Positions 47,201 through 61,264 of a stretch of 64,000 nt of DNA are shown piece after piece. The stretch is taken from positions 30,182,201-30,246,200 of the forward strand of contig CM034548.1 in the NCBI GenBank assembly GCA_020055645.1, given 5' to 3'. Numbering within the stretch: position 1 is the stretch's first letter; the number at the start of each line of letters is the position of its first letter. Both the position numbers and the translations under genes were made by a program. Source of the DNA: Tomocerus qinae (Eukaryota > Arthropoda > Collembola > Entomobryomorpha > Tomoceridae). Under the pieces are notes generated by a model, which saw nothing but the letters and a program-made list of their open reading frames with translations, was not told the origin of the DNA and did no database searches.

Positions 47201-50200
47201 CATGATAGAATTACGTAATGTAGGCCACTTATACCAATAGGTACAAATAACGGCTAACTATTAATAAGAAGTCCGTTTACATAGTTTTTACTCTTGATTA
47301 GTGTTACGTAATAAGAAGTTGGTATAGTTATGAAGAGTCATAAAAGGGAAGTATTGGGCAGGGATATGAGAGGGAAAGAGAGAAACGTTGAAAGAGGGAC
47401 GAGAGTTGTAAAAAAGCGAATGCATTTTAAATGGAGTTGTTCTTTGATTAAACTAGTTATGCAGTGCGTGCACTGTGTATTCAGAAATTGGTACATCTTT
47501 TTTCTCATATTTGTAGTAGTTCTGTGAAAAGGGTTTAGTTTAGATAACGATGATCAGTTGGCCAGTCGGATGTGTTCAACTGCGTAAATACAAAGATGTG
47601 CACAGGAAAGAGTCTGTTGTTACTCTTTCTCGAAAGGAGATCCTTCTTAGCAATTTAAGGATACGACTCGATACGAAAACCATTTGGCTTCACTAACTCG
47701 TTTGGTTAAAGAATTTTATTGCATTCCGTGCGTTGGTCTGGCTGGTCTGCCTGGTGGGTGACTACTGGCTTGTCTTCTTAGCTGGGCTAACATATCGTGG
47801 GCTTGAATCTGCCTTGGCTTCGTCTAGTACTTATGGTCAAGTTGACTGGAGCCAGCCACTAAGTTATTCGAACTAAATAAATATTAAAAGCTCCACCCAC
47901 TGAATCAACTACGATCTGTGCAGCTCAAGCTCACTGTAGATTCTGCAGATTCTATCCCGCTTACTCTTCCACTCAGAGCAATTACTATTATAGTAGATCT
48001 ATATTTAATCCTTTTCTGCCGTCCAGATATTCTAGCTTCAATTTATGAAATATTTTTACATGAACAAAACAAAATACTCTGGCGTTGTCTTTATTAAGAT
48101 TCAAATTATTCATATAAGAAAATAAATTATGCATTTGAGGTACTAAACAATCTAAATTGGCTTTTAATCATTTCAGAAAGGACAACTTACAAAGGTAAAC
48201 AGAACAATCAGGAGATTTCGGTATTGATTGGGCCAGATGAAAATGTCCCTTCCTCTGCCTATTTATTATGGAAAACACTTTTTGTATTTTATGTACATTA
48301 TTATTTGAGTATAATTTGAAGATCAGGGAAGTGAAAACTTGGAAGAAGAGAGCATATTGAATCCCATTGTCTACCTTCAAGCATGTTCGTTGATTTTATA
48401 ATTGCAACGTACCTACCTGTGTGACATGCATTGGAAGCCCAAAGTGCATTGGCACTGTTAACATTTTTGCGCTGTCGTTTTACTTTTCCGTCATCTTAAT
48501 TTTACCTGAAAAAGCTAATTAAAGCGGCATAGTAGAATTCGTGGAGGAGTAAGTAAGACCACAAGTTATTGTTAGTTACTACACGAAACCCGTCATAATC
48601 ATTGTATGTGGATAGTTAGGATTTACTCAGTAGTTGCATGCAGGGAAGTAAGCAAATAGTATTACCTAAGTGTTACAATGTAATGCAACTATGCATTAAA
48701 TGGAAGGATTTGTTATTAAGCACTAAAGGTAAACAAAGGGAGCTAATATCAACTTAATTTGCACTGTGAACAGATAATGCACTGTCAAAAAGTAACCATC
48801 TCTATTGTAATATCTGTCAAACAATGCACAAGTGTTGTAAAAAATTATCACGAACTTCACATCACTTAGCTACTAATAATGCAGCACAAAAGTACAATGG
48901 ATTCCAGTTCCGCTCTTTTCACAGAAAATTAGTGGCGACGTGGATGGCAAATCATAGCAGAATATTCGCATGTCCCGTCAGCCTCTCACTGACCTGACAT
49001 TCAAAGCCAAGCAAATACTAAATACATACAATTAGTCCCAAGACTCACTGTAATTATTTATTTTGCTAACACAAAATGGTAGCTTCACTATGTACAAGAC
49101 ATACATGCATTCCAGACATGCACAAAACGGAACAGCTACAAATACTACAAAAATACATTGCATATACGAGTGAGAAAAGGTAAAAAAATTAGAATGGGAT
49201 TGACAATTTATTTACTGCTCTAGAGTAGATAATATTTCCATAGTATTTACACAATAAATTTGCATTTTCCTCGTTTATGTAGTTTCCGAGCTCAGTTGAA
49301 AACTCACTAACAAAACTGCATTTGCCTTTGTAGGTTACCTATGTATTTAATTTGCATCATGAATGGTTATTCACAAGGCAGTTCTCAACCGATAAGAAGT
49401 ATGAAAATCCCAGGTGATGGTCAAGTTTGTGTGTCGGTAATATAGTAATAGGTACCTATGTGTACTTTTCCTTCACGGATATGAAGGCAAGTTATCCTAT
49501 GCTTACTCATTATAATGCATTATTATGTTTCGAGGAGGACCCTAACAGTCAGAAATAATATTAAAAGATAAGTCTTATTCTACCTATTTATAAGTTCCCC
49601 AATGAAACAAGAAAAGTCAAAAATATTTGTTCCTTGCTAAAAGGTTCAATTAGTAAAAATTATCACGGTCGTTTACAGTTAATCTGGACCTACAAATGTG
49701 ATTATAGGGATTTATACCGCTTTTCATTGTTCTCACTAAGTTTTCACTAACCTTTTAACCTACTATAGTCATTTTTGAAAGAATATTTTAGTTTATGCCT
49801 ATAATTTTTAAAATCAAACTCCGTTTTATCCTTGATGTTTCATATAGTATAGTTATACAAATCAGAACATTTCATCATTTACATATTTTTAATGCCTACT
49901 AACTTTGGTGCTTCAAAACTTCCAGTAGGTAATATCTTTTGGGTAAAAAATAAATTTCTTTGAATGCGGAAGATAAAAATGTTAGTTGATATAGATAACG
50001 TAACTTTCTACTTCATTGAAAATATTTTTTACAATGCTTATTTGATTATGAGTAATGCATTAAATATTAATCCAGATATGAATGAATAGGTTGGCAAAAT
50101 TGATAGCTAATGTTAAATTAAGGTATATGCATGGTCTGCGGAATACTTAGTTATGCATTAACTCAATGTTACAATCATAATTTATCACTTTTGAGGCTAC

Positions 50201-53200
50201 ATAATTTAGTAGGATTAAGCAATGAGCATTAAAACTGGATCGTGATTACTCTTTTGTGTAATTGTAAACATGTAGTGCACATTAGACATAAGATGAGAAA
50301 GATTAAGGAAAATCTTGCATGAAGTGATTACAAGTAGCTAAGTAGTAAAAATGTAACACAGTCATAATCTAGGTCTGTTGAAAATAAGTACATGTTTGGT
50401 TGTAGTAATATAAGTACGTACACGATAGACGACAAGGGCTTTAATGGAACTAAGTTACATAAGATTATGAATGTAGATGTTTGACCATAACTAGTTTCGG
50501 GTGTGTTTAACTGATTGGAATTGAAAAGGTAGTCATGAGATGAGTCAACCTCCACGAAATGGAGTAATCATCGTGTCAAATGAGATATTCAGTTGAAAGA
50601 AAAGAAATAAGTCTACTGAGATTGAGATCGTTTCTGTTTTGAATATAGTATAAAATAGTAAATGGGCGCAAAAAGTAGAGTATAAGTAAAGTAGTAGGAG
50701 TGAAATGACAAGGCAGGAGTATACGATATGCTAACTCATCCTTTCCCATCAAAATAAATATCATTGCATGATGCAGTACAATATGATTTGCCCAACTACT
50801 AATATGAAATGATCTGTGCAACTTTTGCTTTTCTGTATGTTCTTACAAATAGCGATTGCTATCTTATTTTCCCATAGGTAGGTAGCTAGTATATGATTTT
50901 TTGTGTGTTATTCTGGACTATGTCTCTGTGTGTACATTGTACATCAAGCAGTATAGAATGTTATGCTTTTGTAAAGTGCATGTGTATACAAGATACTTAG
51001 ATAAAGAATTGTAGGACGAAACCGACGGCAGTAAACACTTCAACAACGATATAGTATTATTCCGATAGTGGCCAGACAGTCCACTCTCATCTTATGCATG
51101 CAATCACAACAATCCTGAACACACAATTCTCTGATGCAACTATGTAACTGTAGGCTTACGACTCGTACATAGATTACTGAACTAATAGTATAAGTTTTCC
51201 TAGTGTAAAAGTAAGGAAATCAGCGTGTCCAATATGATAGCAGGAGATTTAATGGAAGCCCTGCATGACAAATTGTCTCAAAGATTCGTTATGGATCTGG
51301 GAGTTCTCGCTCCTCGGCCATTTAACTTACTTATTACATTAGTCTGCTACATATAAAGTCATTTATTAGTTATGTACAAAGTGTACTGATACTAATTGTA
51401 GTTTGTATGTGTGTGGGTAATGCAATCTACGTCCAGTCCCCTGTGGTAAGTTCAACTAGGCAGCATCATTTGATTACCTATCAAAGCGAAGAGGAACAAA
51501 TAAATGTGAAATAATGGTCCATCTGCAATTTTCTCATATTATGCACACAGATTTACATTTAAGTTGCTTAGATTCACTACACTTTGCTCAACTTCTCGGG
51601 GATTAATAAGGTTCAGCACTACAGGTCAAGGTGATTTCCTATAAAACACATTATACTGCTAGGTGCACACAATATAATCATCTCAGTAGAAGACCAAGCA
51701 GTCACATTCGTAAAGACGTATTTTACTTGGACTGATTGCCTGTTTGAAAACCATTTTTGTTAAATCCAGTGTATGCATGGCCTAGGGTACTTATGCTGTT
51801 CCCAGAATTGAAACATTAAAAGCCCAAAGATTAATTCTTGTGAAGATAGTCATGACACTGGATGTAGAGTTCCTAGTTCTAATAAACTACAGCCTAATCT
51901 AATAGGGTTGAGAGAAGAATGACAAAATTTAAATGAATTAGGAGCTTGTCAGATTGAATTCCCATGCTATATAAGCGGAAAGATAACTAATCTTAATTCA
52001 CTAAAAAATTGTGCGACCAAAGAATAATTTATGATTCTTAAAGGTGTACTAAAAATGGCATTAAATTCAAACATTAAACTATTTCATCGAACATTTGTGT
52101 AGTTAACAAATAATTTATATGTTAGCGCATTTTTATGATTCAAAATGTTATCGGTCCTTTAAATACAAGTAATTTGCAAGTACAAGCAATAATTCAAAAT
52201 TAATCGATCGATTTCAATGTCTCCCAGAAATTCTCGGATATTTACCAATACGTTCATTCTCGCAGTTTAAAATAAAACTTTGTAATTTACGTTTGCGATT
52301 TACCAATGATGGTACTTGGGATGCTGGCATTATATGAAATTAAAAGGTTAATGTGTAGTCGGGTAAAGACAATTATATAATTCATCATTGTTGCTGCCTG
52401 GAAAGAGCAGTTCGCTAGGAAAAGAATTTGTTGAAGATAATGGAGAGGAAAATTGGAGTTGAGTGTATGAGAGATGAAACACAATGAGACGGTAAGTACA
52501 AAGTGCAAAGTTCCAAATTATATGAATGATATCAGTGTCGATGATGCGTTTCCATTCTGTCTGTCTCAAGTCTTGTGTATTCTTCCCTTACATATTATTA
52601 CACTATAATCCTGTTTGCCAAGTCGAGGGGCAGTGGCAGTAGGTAACTTACTCGCAATGCTATTGTGTCTGATTTTTACGTTGTACCTTTAGTGTAGCGG
52701 ATAAGCACTCTGTCGGCACTCCACTATATATTAAATACCATTACTACTGTTACCTCACTCGCCCACCAATAAACATCTTTTTGTACCAGACTGCTTTCAT
52801 TTTAAATCCCATTATGTGTGAATGTGATGTGATTGCCTGTTTCTCAGAGATTTTTTAGCTCGGTTTAATATTATGTTGATTGGCGCAGTTTGGTTTGACT
52901 TGGCTTGATCTCACTTGGCTTCTCTTTCAATTTTCATACTGATTTTTTCCATTTCATAACAAAATGCTACACTGCAATGATAATACGGTATACACTGAAA
53001 TAATCGTAGTAGTCATAAACATATTTTCTATATACATAGTATAAAGTATGTGTATTAAATATCCTTTTGTCAGCGAGCATACTTATCTTTTGTGTTATCT
53101 GCTTTGACTCTTTAAGTACTTGCTTTTCCGAAAGTCTTTCCTCAGATCAACTATCCACTGCTTTGTGTGTAAGCAACCACAACTCTAGGCGCATCCAATG

Positions 53201-56200
53201 TGACAAATCAGGAGAAAAGTAACCAAAAAACAATGAAAAGACGTTTCTATAGAATCATACTTACATGCTGTATACACAAAGTCCAATGATTTCTACTTAT
53301 AAGGATCATCAGCCTATAGATTACCTGGTGAACTATACGTTACGTTTTTAAGAAACATCTCTCCTGTTTCCCAAACCATTATTCGATACACCACATGTAC
53401 ATGTATTTTGTACTTACAGACACTGGTGTAGACCAACGACAAACAAAACTGAAAACTGAATTGTAATTCCGTGTATACTTAAATTATACTAGTAAATTCT
53501 ATCCGCACTAAATAATAAAATATACGAAGTACTTGCTGCCTAGTCAACTTACGATACGATTAGGCAAAGAATTAAGGGGTAGCCCGACACATGTAAATAG
53601 ACTTATGTATGAAACACAATACACAATGGGAAATAATGGTAACAGATGATTCAGTGAGTACGGTTTCTATTATTCTGTTTATATTTATTGCTTCTCCAAC
53701 AATGCATTTTCAGATGAGTTCTATTTATTGTCCTTTAGCTAAAACCGCTGTGTTCTCTTAACTATTTTAAGTCTTTGTCATTCCGCCTGTGATACTAATG
53801 ACTTCGTCTTGTGGTTGGATATATTTTGCTGGTATGGTGTCTCGTTTGCATGCAGCATCCACTGTCACAGCTAAGCAGACGCTAAAAGATATGGCACCAA
53901 CAATAAGCTAACCAGTCCATTATAATCTGCATGGAAATCTCATTGAAACATATTAGTACACTTGCACAAGTTTGCATACTAACCTGACGCTTTTTCCTAT
54001 TCAACAATCAGCTTCTCTATTTCATTTCAGTAGCAACCGTGTCGTATCGTATCATTCCCAACAGTTAACTAGGCGCCCACAAATTGCTTCTTGAATCAAA
54101 TCAAATCACAATGAAAAAATAAACTTAACAATTTTAAAGCCTTAATTGCAGATATCATTTTCTTCAGAGTACTAATAAAGACAGAATATTATTCTATTAT
54201 AGTAGTTATGCATATTGTAGTCTGCGAGACAAACTATTGAACATATAGAGTGTGTATCTGTAGACATAGGTCAGTAATCAACAATGTTTGTAGGATTTCT
54301 TTTTAAAGTAAACAACGCCTGGTTAGAAAATCTAGTATCTATAATATGATTCAGAAATTTCAAAAAATTTTAAAAACAAACTTTAAAATGTGGATTTAAA
54401 GTAGGTCCAAACAAATGTGTTTAATATGCAGTATATTATTAAGAATGCTATCATAAAGATGCATAGGCTAGCAGGTAAACTTTGAATATTCTCAACATTT
54501 TAATTTTTTGAATAAATATTTTTGGATTGATGTGAAAAATCCTCCCTTTGCAAGAACAGTTCAGTATGGCACGTGTAGACTCCGCCCAAGGTGGTGATAT
54601 ATTTGGCAGGTGTCAGTCACATTCCCTGGTAGTTATTACAAATCTACAAGATGCTTGTCACTAATTTTACTATTATAGAGATGGGATCGATTCGAATCAT
54701 TGTAATAAAATTTCAGCAGAATTAACTAATCCATGATGTTCTTGAATGCCATGGGATTAAGAAAGTAGTTTTAAAATTTTGACGTAAATGCAAAGTAAAC
54801 ATATCCCAATGATTTCTTAAAATTGCAAATAAATTAATTATATAGATTATAACCTTATAATGAAACAATTTAAGTAAATGCATTTAATTTTTTAAATATT
54901 TAATTACAATCATTTTTAAATGGTTGCAGGGAAATTTTAAATTATTTCAAAGTTCCATTAAATATATTCCAATTGTATTAGGGATTATGTTAAATCTAAT
55001 AGATTAAGCATTTAAAAGATGTAAGTATATAATACCTACAAGCATTTGTACATTCGCTACTGATCCAAATTATTGCTAAACTGTGTTCCACAATTGTTTT
55101 TCTATTAATAATTTTAATAAGCTGTATGGATAAGTATACTTTTGAATTTCCTTTAATTAGCAACTTAAACTGAATGAAAATTTTCGGTTCCAAACCAGGT
55201 GAAAGGATCCCATCTCAAACGGTGTGCTTTTCCATGTCAAGCTGGTGAGAATAGTCCCTGCCTACCAACTACCTATCTAAGTAAGTACAAAAACTAAAGA
55301 AAAGGAAGTGTACGAGTTGGATGCATATAGTATAGCGACAAATGCATTTACCTATTTGAGCAGTCAGCTCAGCCAGAATTTACCTTTGTAATAAATGTAT
55401 TGTTCACGAACTAATGGTAGTCTGTGAATGAGTGTTATCTTCCTGGGTTGATATCACCATAGTTAGCCAATCAAAGAAATTGCTGACAATAGGTAAGAAA
55501 AAGAAGTGCTTGCTCATTTGATTACAGTGTGTGTGAGTTTGATGCGATGTGGGTGAATCTCACTTAATACACATACATAGTAAAATAGACCTGACTGAAG
55601 TCAATCAGGATGACGACGATCTGTGGATAATAATGACCATGTGTTGAGTTGGAGCTGATGCTGAAGAAGTAGGATGAAATCAAATCAACTAAAGAAGAAA
55701 TAAAGTCAATTCAGTGACAGATTCTATTGGGAGGAGGAGACAGGAGTTAAAACGTTAAGAGGAGATTATAGTAGGCAGAAGCAGGATGGGGAACAAGAGA
55801 ATTGATACTCATTGTCAGCTCAGCTCCGCTCCTGCCTGCCACCAAAAGTATTAAGATAAAACTCGAGATGAGATGAGACTGCAATCAGTATAATAATAAT
55901 TCTGCCTCAATGGCTCTCCTATTTACTGCTTAACTTGTCTGCCTCCATGCCTAATATATATACACCTGGCACAGGTATATCTCTTACTCTATACATCAAG
56001 GCGTAGCAAGTTGTTATGCAAGTCTTTACAATTAAGTTCAAATAATTCTTATACTTAACCTATAAAATAGTATCAACCACGTCTCAATAGGTTTCCATTA
56101 GTTATTAAGCAACTACATAAAAGTTATTTTATTATCTGTACCATACCTAACCGTACTGTACAGATGAGTACATAGTCACCAAAATGTCAGTATGAATAAC

Positions 56201-59200
56201 CTAAAAAATATGATTGGCCCCAAATCTCAAAGTCCCTACTCGGTGGATACGTGGCTATAATATGGTTAGCAATATTCGACACACATTCCTTTGCTAAATA
56301 TTTTTTTTTGTCTGTAAAAAAGTTTTTTGGCATAAATTGAACCAAAGGGTATTCCATATGTTTATAAAAATGAGGACCGGGTAGTTGGGAAAGTAAAATA
56401 GGCATAAAATAGCCTAATAAAAATTCACATGGAAAAATAGTTGTCGTGGTATGTGACTGCTCTCCGATAGAGTACATTTACATGCCAGTTTTGACATACC
56501 CATCTTTAATTCGTAATTCACGCAATTGTCCTTAAAACATTCGAATACATTTGAAAATCTGAGTATTTAAATTTACAGGACATTAATTTACATCATTACA
56601 TGTTTTAGAACTCCCCTGTAGTTAACTTTAGTATGTATAATACCAATGCGATGTGTTTGAATGGGTCGTACTCATCAAATTAGTGTGGGTATGCCTACAT
56701 ATTATAATATTGTAAAGCAAGAGTTAAATGAGAGCCCCTTTTGTACTACAGTTAAAGAAATGTATTTAACATAATAAGAGTGTGACTTGACTCACTCAGC
56801 TTCTGATAAATGAAATAATTGCTGTCATGTCAATATGAGAATGGAGGGTGTGTCTTCGGGCATATTTGGTCACGGTTTCCCTTCGGATGTGCTGACGAGA
56901 CAGGATTCACTCTTAAAATTCATTGTTAGGTACCTATTTATCTTCAGACGTCTAGTTTACGTGCATGCAAGACTCTGTTCCTATGTCTCAGAATATTAAA
57001 CTTAATTTCGGTTCTTGTCACGGAGTAAACTGATAATGAGTAGAGAAATACACATCACTAAATATCTTTACCCAAATAACAAGTGTAAACGTAACCTTTC
57101 AATGATTTACAACATTTTACGATGGTTGATAGAAGGTTTACATTATTATTACTAATCAAAAATTAACAAGATATACTTATACCCATTGGGCAGGTAGGTA
57201 GAGCATGTGGAGTAAATTAACAATCCAAAGTCCAGGTATGTTTGGACATTATTTTTATAGAATAGCAGCCCTTTCATAATATAGGGAAGTTCTACAAATA
57301 CAGAATATAAGGAAGGTTTACCTTGCCCTATCCAATTGCAAGCATAGTGAACACTTAGTACAATATAAGGTTATTGTATCTGTGATAAAGAAGGATAATT
57401 GAGTAAGCCAATCAATGAATCATTAAGAGGAAAATACTTTCTTCCTATTAAATAGAAGTTTGATGGAGAGTTATCCAAGAATGTGCATGACAATAGAAAA
57501 CAGAAGACAACAATAGAATGGTAAAGGGCATGCCAAGGAATGAAATTGGAAAAAAAACTCTCGTGGCCAAATGCTAAGATGGGGATAATGGTGAGTCGAA
57601 CAGTAGCAGGAATTGGGCACAGTACGGATAGCAGGGGGTCCTGTTTTCATCCCGCTGCAAATAATGATGATTTTTGGTGGAGAGGACAAGAGTGGCTTCT
57701 CCTTACACATCACATACCGAGTTTATACCCAAATGTTACACATTATTAAATGCATCGAGGAGCAAGTTAGACGATAATGTTTGTACAGGTATGTAATCTA
57801 CGGATGCTTCAATTCAATATAACAAATGGAGTCAACACACAAAAACGAAGAGAGCGTCTTATTGTTGACTATTATTCCGTAGACTTATCTTACTCGTGTT
57901 TACTACCCTTCTCCCCTCTCCACTTCTCTTTCTGCTTTTTCGATAAATGGGAGACTATCGACCAATGTATTTCTACGCTCTGTATGATATACTGATACAG
58001 ATTGTCTCATCGTCCCTAGCCTCTGCATTTGCTAACGCTACAAACTGATGATGGACTGATATGAGACTGAGGTGCGAGTGTGGCTGACTTCTCTCAGGAA
58101 ATAAATGCACAGATAGTATCATTCATGCACCGAATTATAGAATACATATCTTCACTGAAGAAAGAAGTCTCAAGCACAAGTTAAACTGAACTTGTTCAGG
58201 AAGGTATTTTATTTAGTGTAGTCTTGTAAGCTATTCACACCACAATTAAGTTTCTTTTCTATTTGTGTGTATCTGTGAGATTTGTTCAGTACACAAGGCA
58301 GACTTATTTATATCTAACAAAAGTATGAAGTCAAGTGGTGCATAAATAGATACTATACATTGTGCACCTACCTGAGTACATGCATTCTATTATTACAAAT
58401 TACAATGGAATGTGCACATAATGTATACATAACACAGTGTAAGTGTAGCATCTTATTAGTTTATCTCTCGATTCGTTTTTTACGCCTTGTAAGTGGTTTG
58501 GTAGGTAGTATCATAATATTTACATCATATTAGTTTATATTAGGACAGAATACATTAGACTCTTGGACTTAGATTTTTCAACTTATCAGATAACAAATAT
58601 CATAGTTATACAGATGGTATAGTATAGTAGAGGATGCGTATAGAATAGCCCATAGCTACTATTAGTTACTATGTAAGTGTAGTGAGCGTAGTCACATAAT
58701 TACTATAAGTTATTTTTATCCATTTATTATGATGAGTGATAAAGTAGCTAAGGGCATAATATTCTTGCTTATCTTTATTATGTAGTAGGTACTACATATT
58801 ATTATCATATCTCTACTTATTGTGCACTTAGCTTATACAAAAAATGAACATCATTTGCATAATGTTAAAAGCATGTACACACTTTACACGTTATTGAAGG
58901 TGGTCAAACTATTTAAATCAACTGTGCTTGTATTTCCTTGGTTGTCTGAATTAAATCTTGGGACTAGAGATGGCCAATAAATGTCGTGCTCCAAGTAAAT
59001 GTTTAAATAGCTTTTATATTAAGTAACGAATGCATATGCATAGATGCAGTGTAAATTATATACTAACATATAATATAGGTATCAAGAGTATTATAACAAT
59101 AAGTGTTGATGCAAGGTTTATAGGTAATTGTGCAGGTAGCTGTCCAAAGGATAGGAATGGGTTTAGATTTTAGATATATATGTGGTTGATGTTACCTTTT

Positions 59201-61264
59201 GCTCATTGTGAGGAGTTCAGATGAGACTTACATGACAGAGTTGATGGAAAGCAGCGAGCGTCGTGCTTTTGTTGTTATTGTATATTGGGTACATTAGATT
59301 ACATGTGTTATTTGTTGCTGATAGTGAGTGAAGAGGATTGAAAGAAGAGTTGAGTTGACTTTGAGTCGTTTGAGTGGACGACTGTGAAGGAATGGGATGT
59401 TCTTGCCAAGCGTTGCTGCAAGTCAGTGAAGAACTATTACCGAGGGTCTATTACTTCCTCAGCAGGACTCTGATCAAACATGTAGCCAAGCTTTGGCATG
59501 TGCATTGCCCTATGAACACCCTCATTACTCCTACCTGTCTCGTTACACTTTGATTAATTTTCAATTGTTGAAGGTGATTAATTAGGAGAAGTCAGCGCGA
59601 AAATCTCATCAGCGCGACAACTACCTCCCTATTGTCTGCTCTTTGATTAGGAGCATTTTTTATCTCGGCCCTTTCTTACGCTCAACACGACGACAGCTAC
59701 TACCTGCACAAACTACACCATCACTAACTACTGCCAATACTGATACACACTATCCCCCTTTATTTTGTACTACATTGCACCTAATCGCATAATGCAGTAC
59801 TAGAAATAGAGATTCTCTACATCAGTTAACCATAAATGTTAGTATGCATAACTCCAGTCTCCAAAAGTATTACCTATCGAGCGAACAACCTCCACAGTTA
59901 TGTCAAAATATATTGTGGCATGAGTTCAAAGGTGACATGACATGTACAAAATACCATTTACCATTTACAAGTGGTAAGTGGTTTTTAATGGTATTTAACG
60001 TTAAATACCACTACCTAAAAAGTAGTGGTAAGTGGTATAAAAGGTAAAAAATAGTTTCATTTAAATTTCGTGTTTGAATTTTGAATAAAATTCGGTGCCA
60101 AAGCATAAAATAGCTTAGCAGACGATCATTGCTGTCACAAATTGATAAGTGTTCATCAATTAGAGTAGGATTCAACCAATGGGGGCGCTAACAACTCTTG
60201 CTGATTGAGAAATTAATTGCAATTAAATTAGCATCAATTTTAAATGGGCGATACCAAATACAATCTTTCTTTCTTCATTTTTTTATAACTTTTGGTGTAC
60301 AATCAAATAAATATGATTAATTTAATTGATTAAGGGGCTAATTGGAAATATTTCATAGAAAATAAAGTTTTAAAACTTATATTTTAGGAAGTCTAGTGTA
60401 CTTGTACTCTGCTGTCTAATCAATCGCTAAAATTTACCATTTTTACCATTAAATGCATTTTTACCATAAGTGCAATTTTACCACTGTTATGGTAAAAGGC
60501 TAAAAAGTGGTAAATTTTGTACACTGATTCTCAATATCAATTGATGCCAACAACATAAAGAAAATAATAGAAACAATGTAATATGTTTGGGTTAAATTAA
60601 GTAATTGACAAAATATTTAACCAAAATTACATTATCTGAAGCAGACTTAAACAATTGATTAAACCTGGGAATGAAAGCACGAAGTATGAAGTATCGTCTC
60701 TAATAATGTGTTTGTGTGAGGAAATAAAATATGACGATAGAAAAATAAATATGCGTTTGACTGCTACAACTGTCCTTTTTACAATTGAATAAAATGCCCA
60801 CTTTATTACGAAAATGTAATAGGAGTGTCTCACAATTGGTGACCGGTCAAATTAACATGAATAGGTACATTGTAATGACTACTATACATCTCTCTGTTAT
60901 CCTGGAGTTGTGAGAAACGTCTATTAAAAAGGAAACCGCAGTTCCACAACCTTGAAAGTACCAACGGTCACGTTGAGTGTATAATGCAGACCGACTTAAG
61001 TTCCCACAACAACTTACAATCAAAATTACTCTAAACCTAAAACACCCAACAGAGGGCAGCTACATTACTAAAAAAACTGAAATACTAAACAAAAAATTGT
61101 TAGGCATTAATTAAAATTTTACCTCTGAACTTAAAATGTTTGGACCCTGAAGAACATGATTTAATAATATTTTAGACCCACATCCAATCCTTCAGTGAAA
61201 TTATGCAACCCTACTTCCCGTTGTCGTAGTTCACCAAGTGTAGGACTTCGTCTAAAATGGAGTC
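35218..61264. other. 26-kb gene desert between convergent genes
   Basis: Gene B ends at 35217 on the plus strand and the Zar1-like gene ends at 61265 on the minus strand, so their 3' ends face each other. The first 1.5 kb is probably gene B 3' UTR (AATAAA at 36165-36170 and 36638-36643). From about 36.9 to 59.9 kb the open frames are short, of unlikely composition and without homology I recognise. I also see no tandem array, MITE or long inverted repeat there. Small palindromes occur, for example GGTAGTACCTACC at 37580-37592 and CACACAATATTGTGTG near 43461. An inverted-repeat element occupies 59943-60523. An AATAAA for the Zar1-like gene on the minus strand lies at 60802-60807. Confidence 0.7.
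59943..60523. mobile_element. Candidate 581-bp non-autonomous element with TGTACAAAAT termini
   Basis: TGTACAAAAT at 59943-59952 is exactly complementary to ATTTTGTACA at 60514-60523, and similarity continues inward (TTTACCA words at both ends). The interior is full of subterminal words ACCATTT and GGTAAA in both orientations. It also holds a perfect 22-bp palindrome at 59989-60010 and an 8-bp-arm hairpin at 60007-60028. Such subterminal clusters are typical transposase-binding arrangements. No clear target-site duplication was found. Confidence 0.6.
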
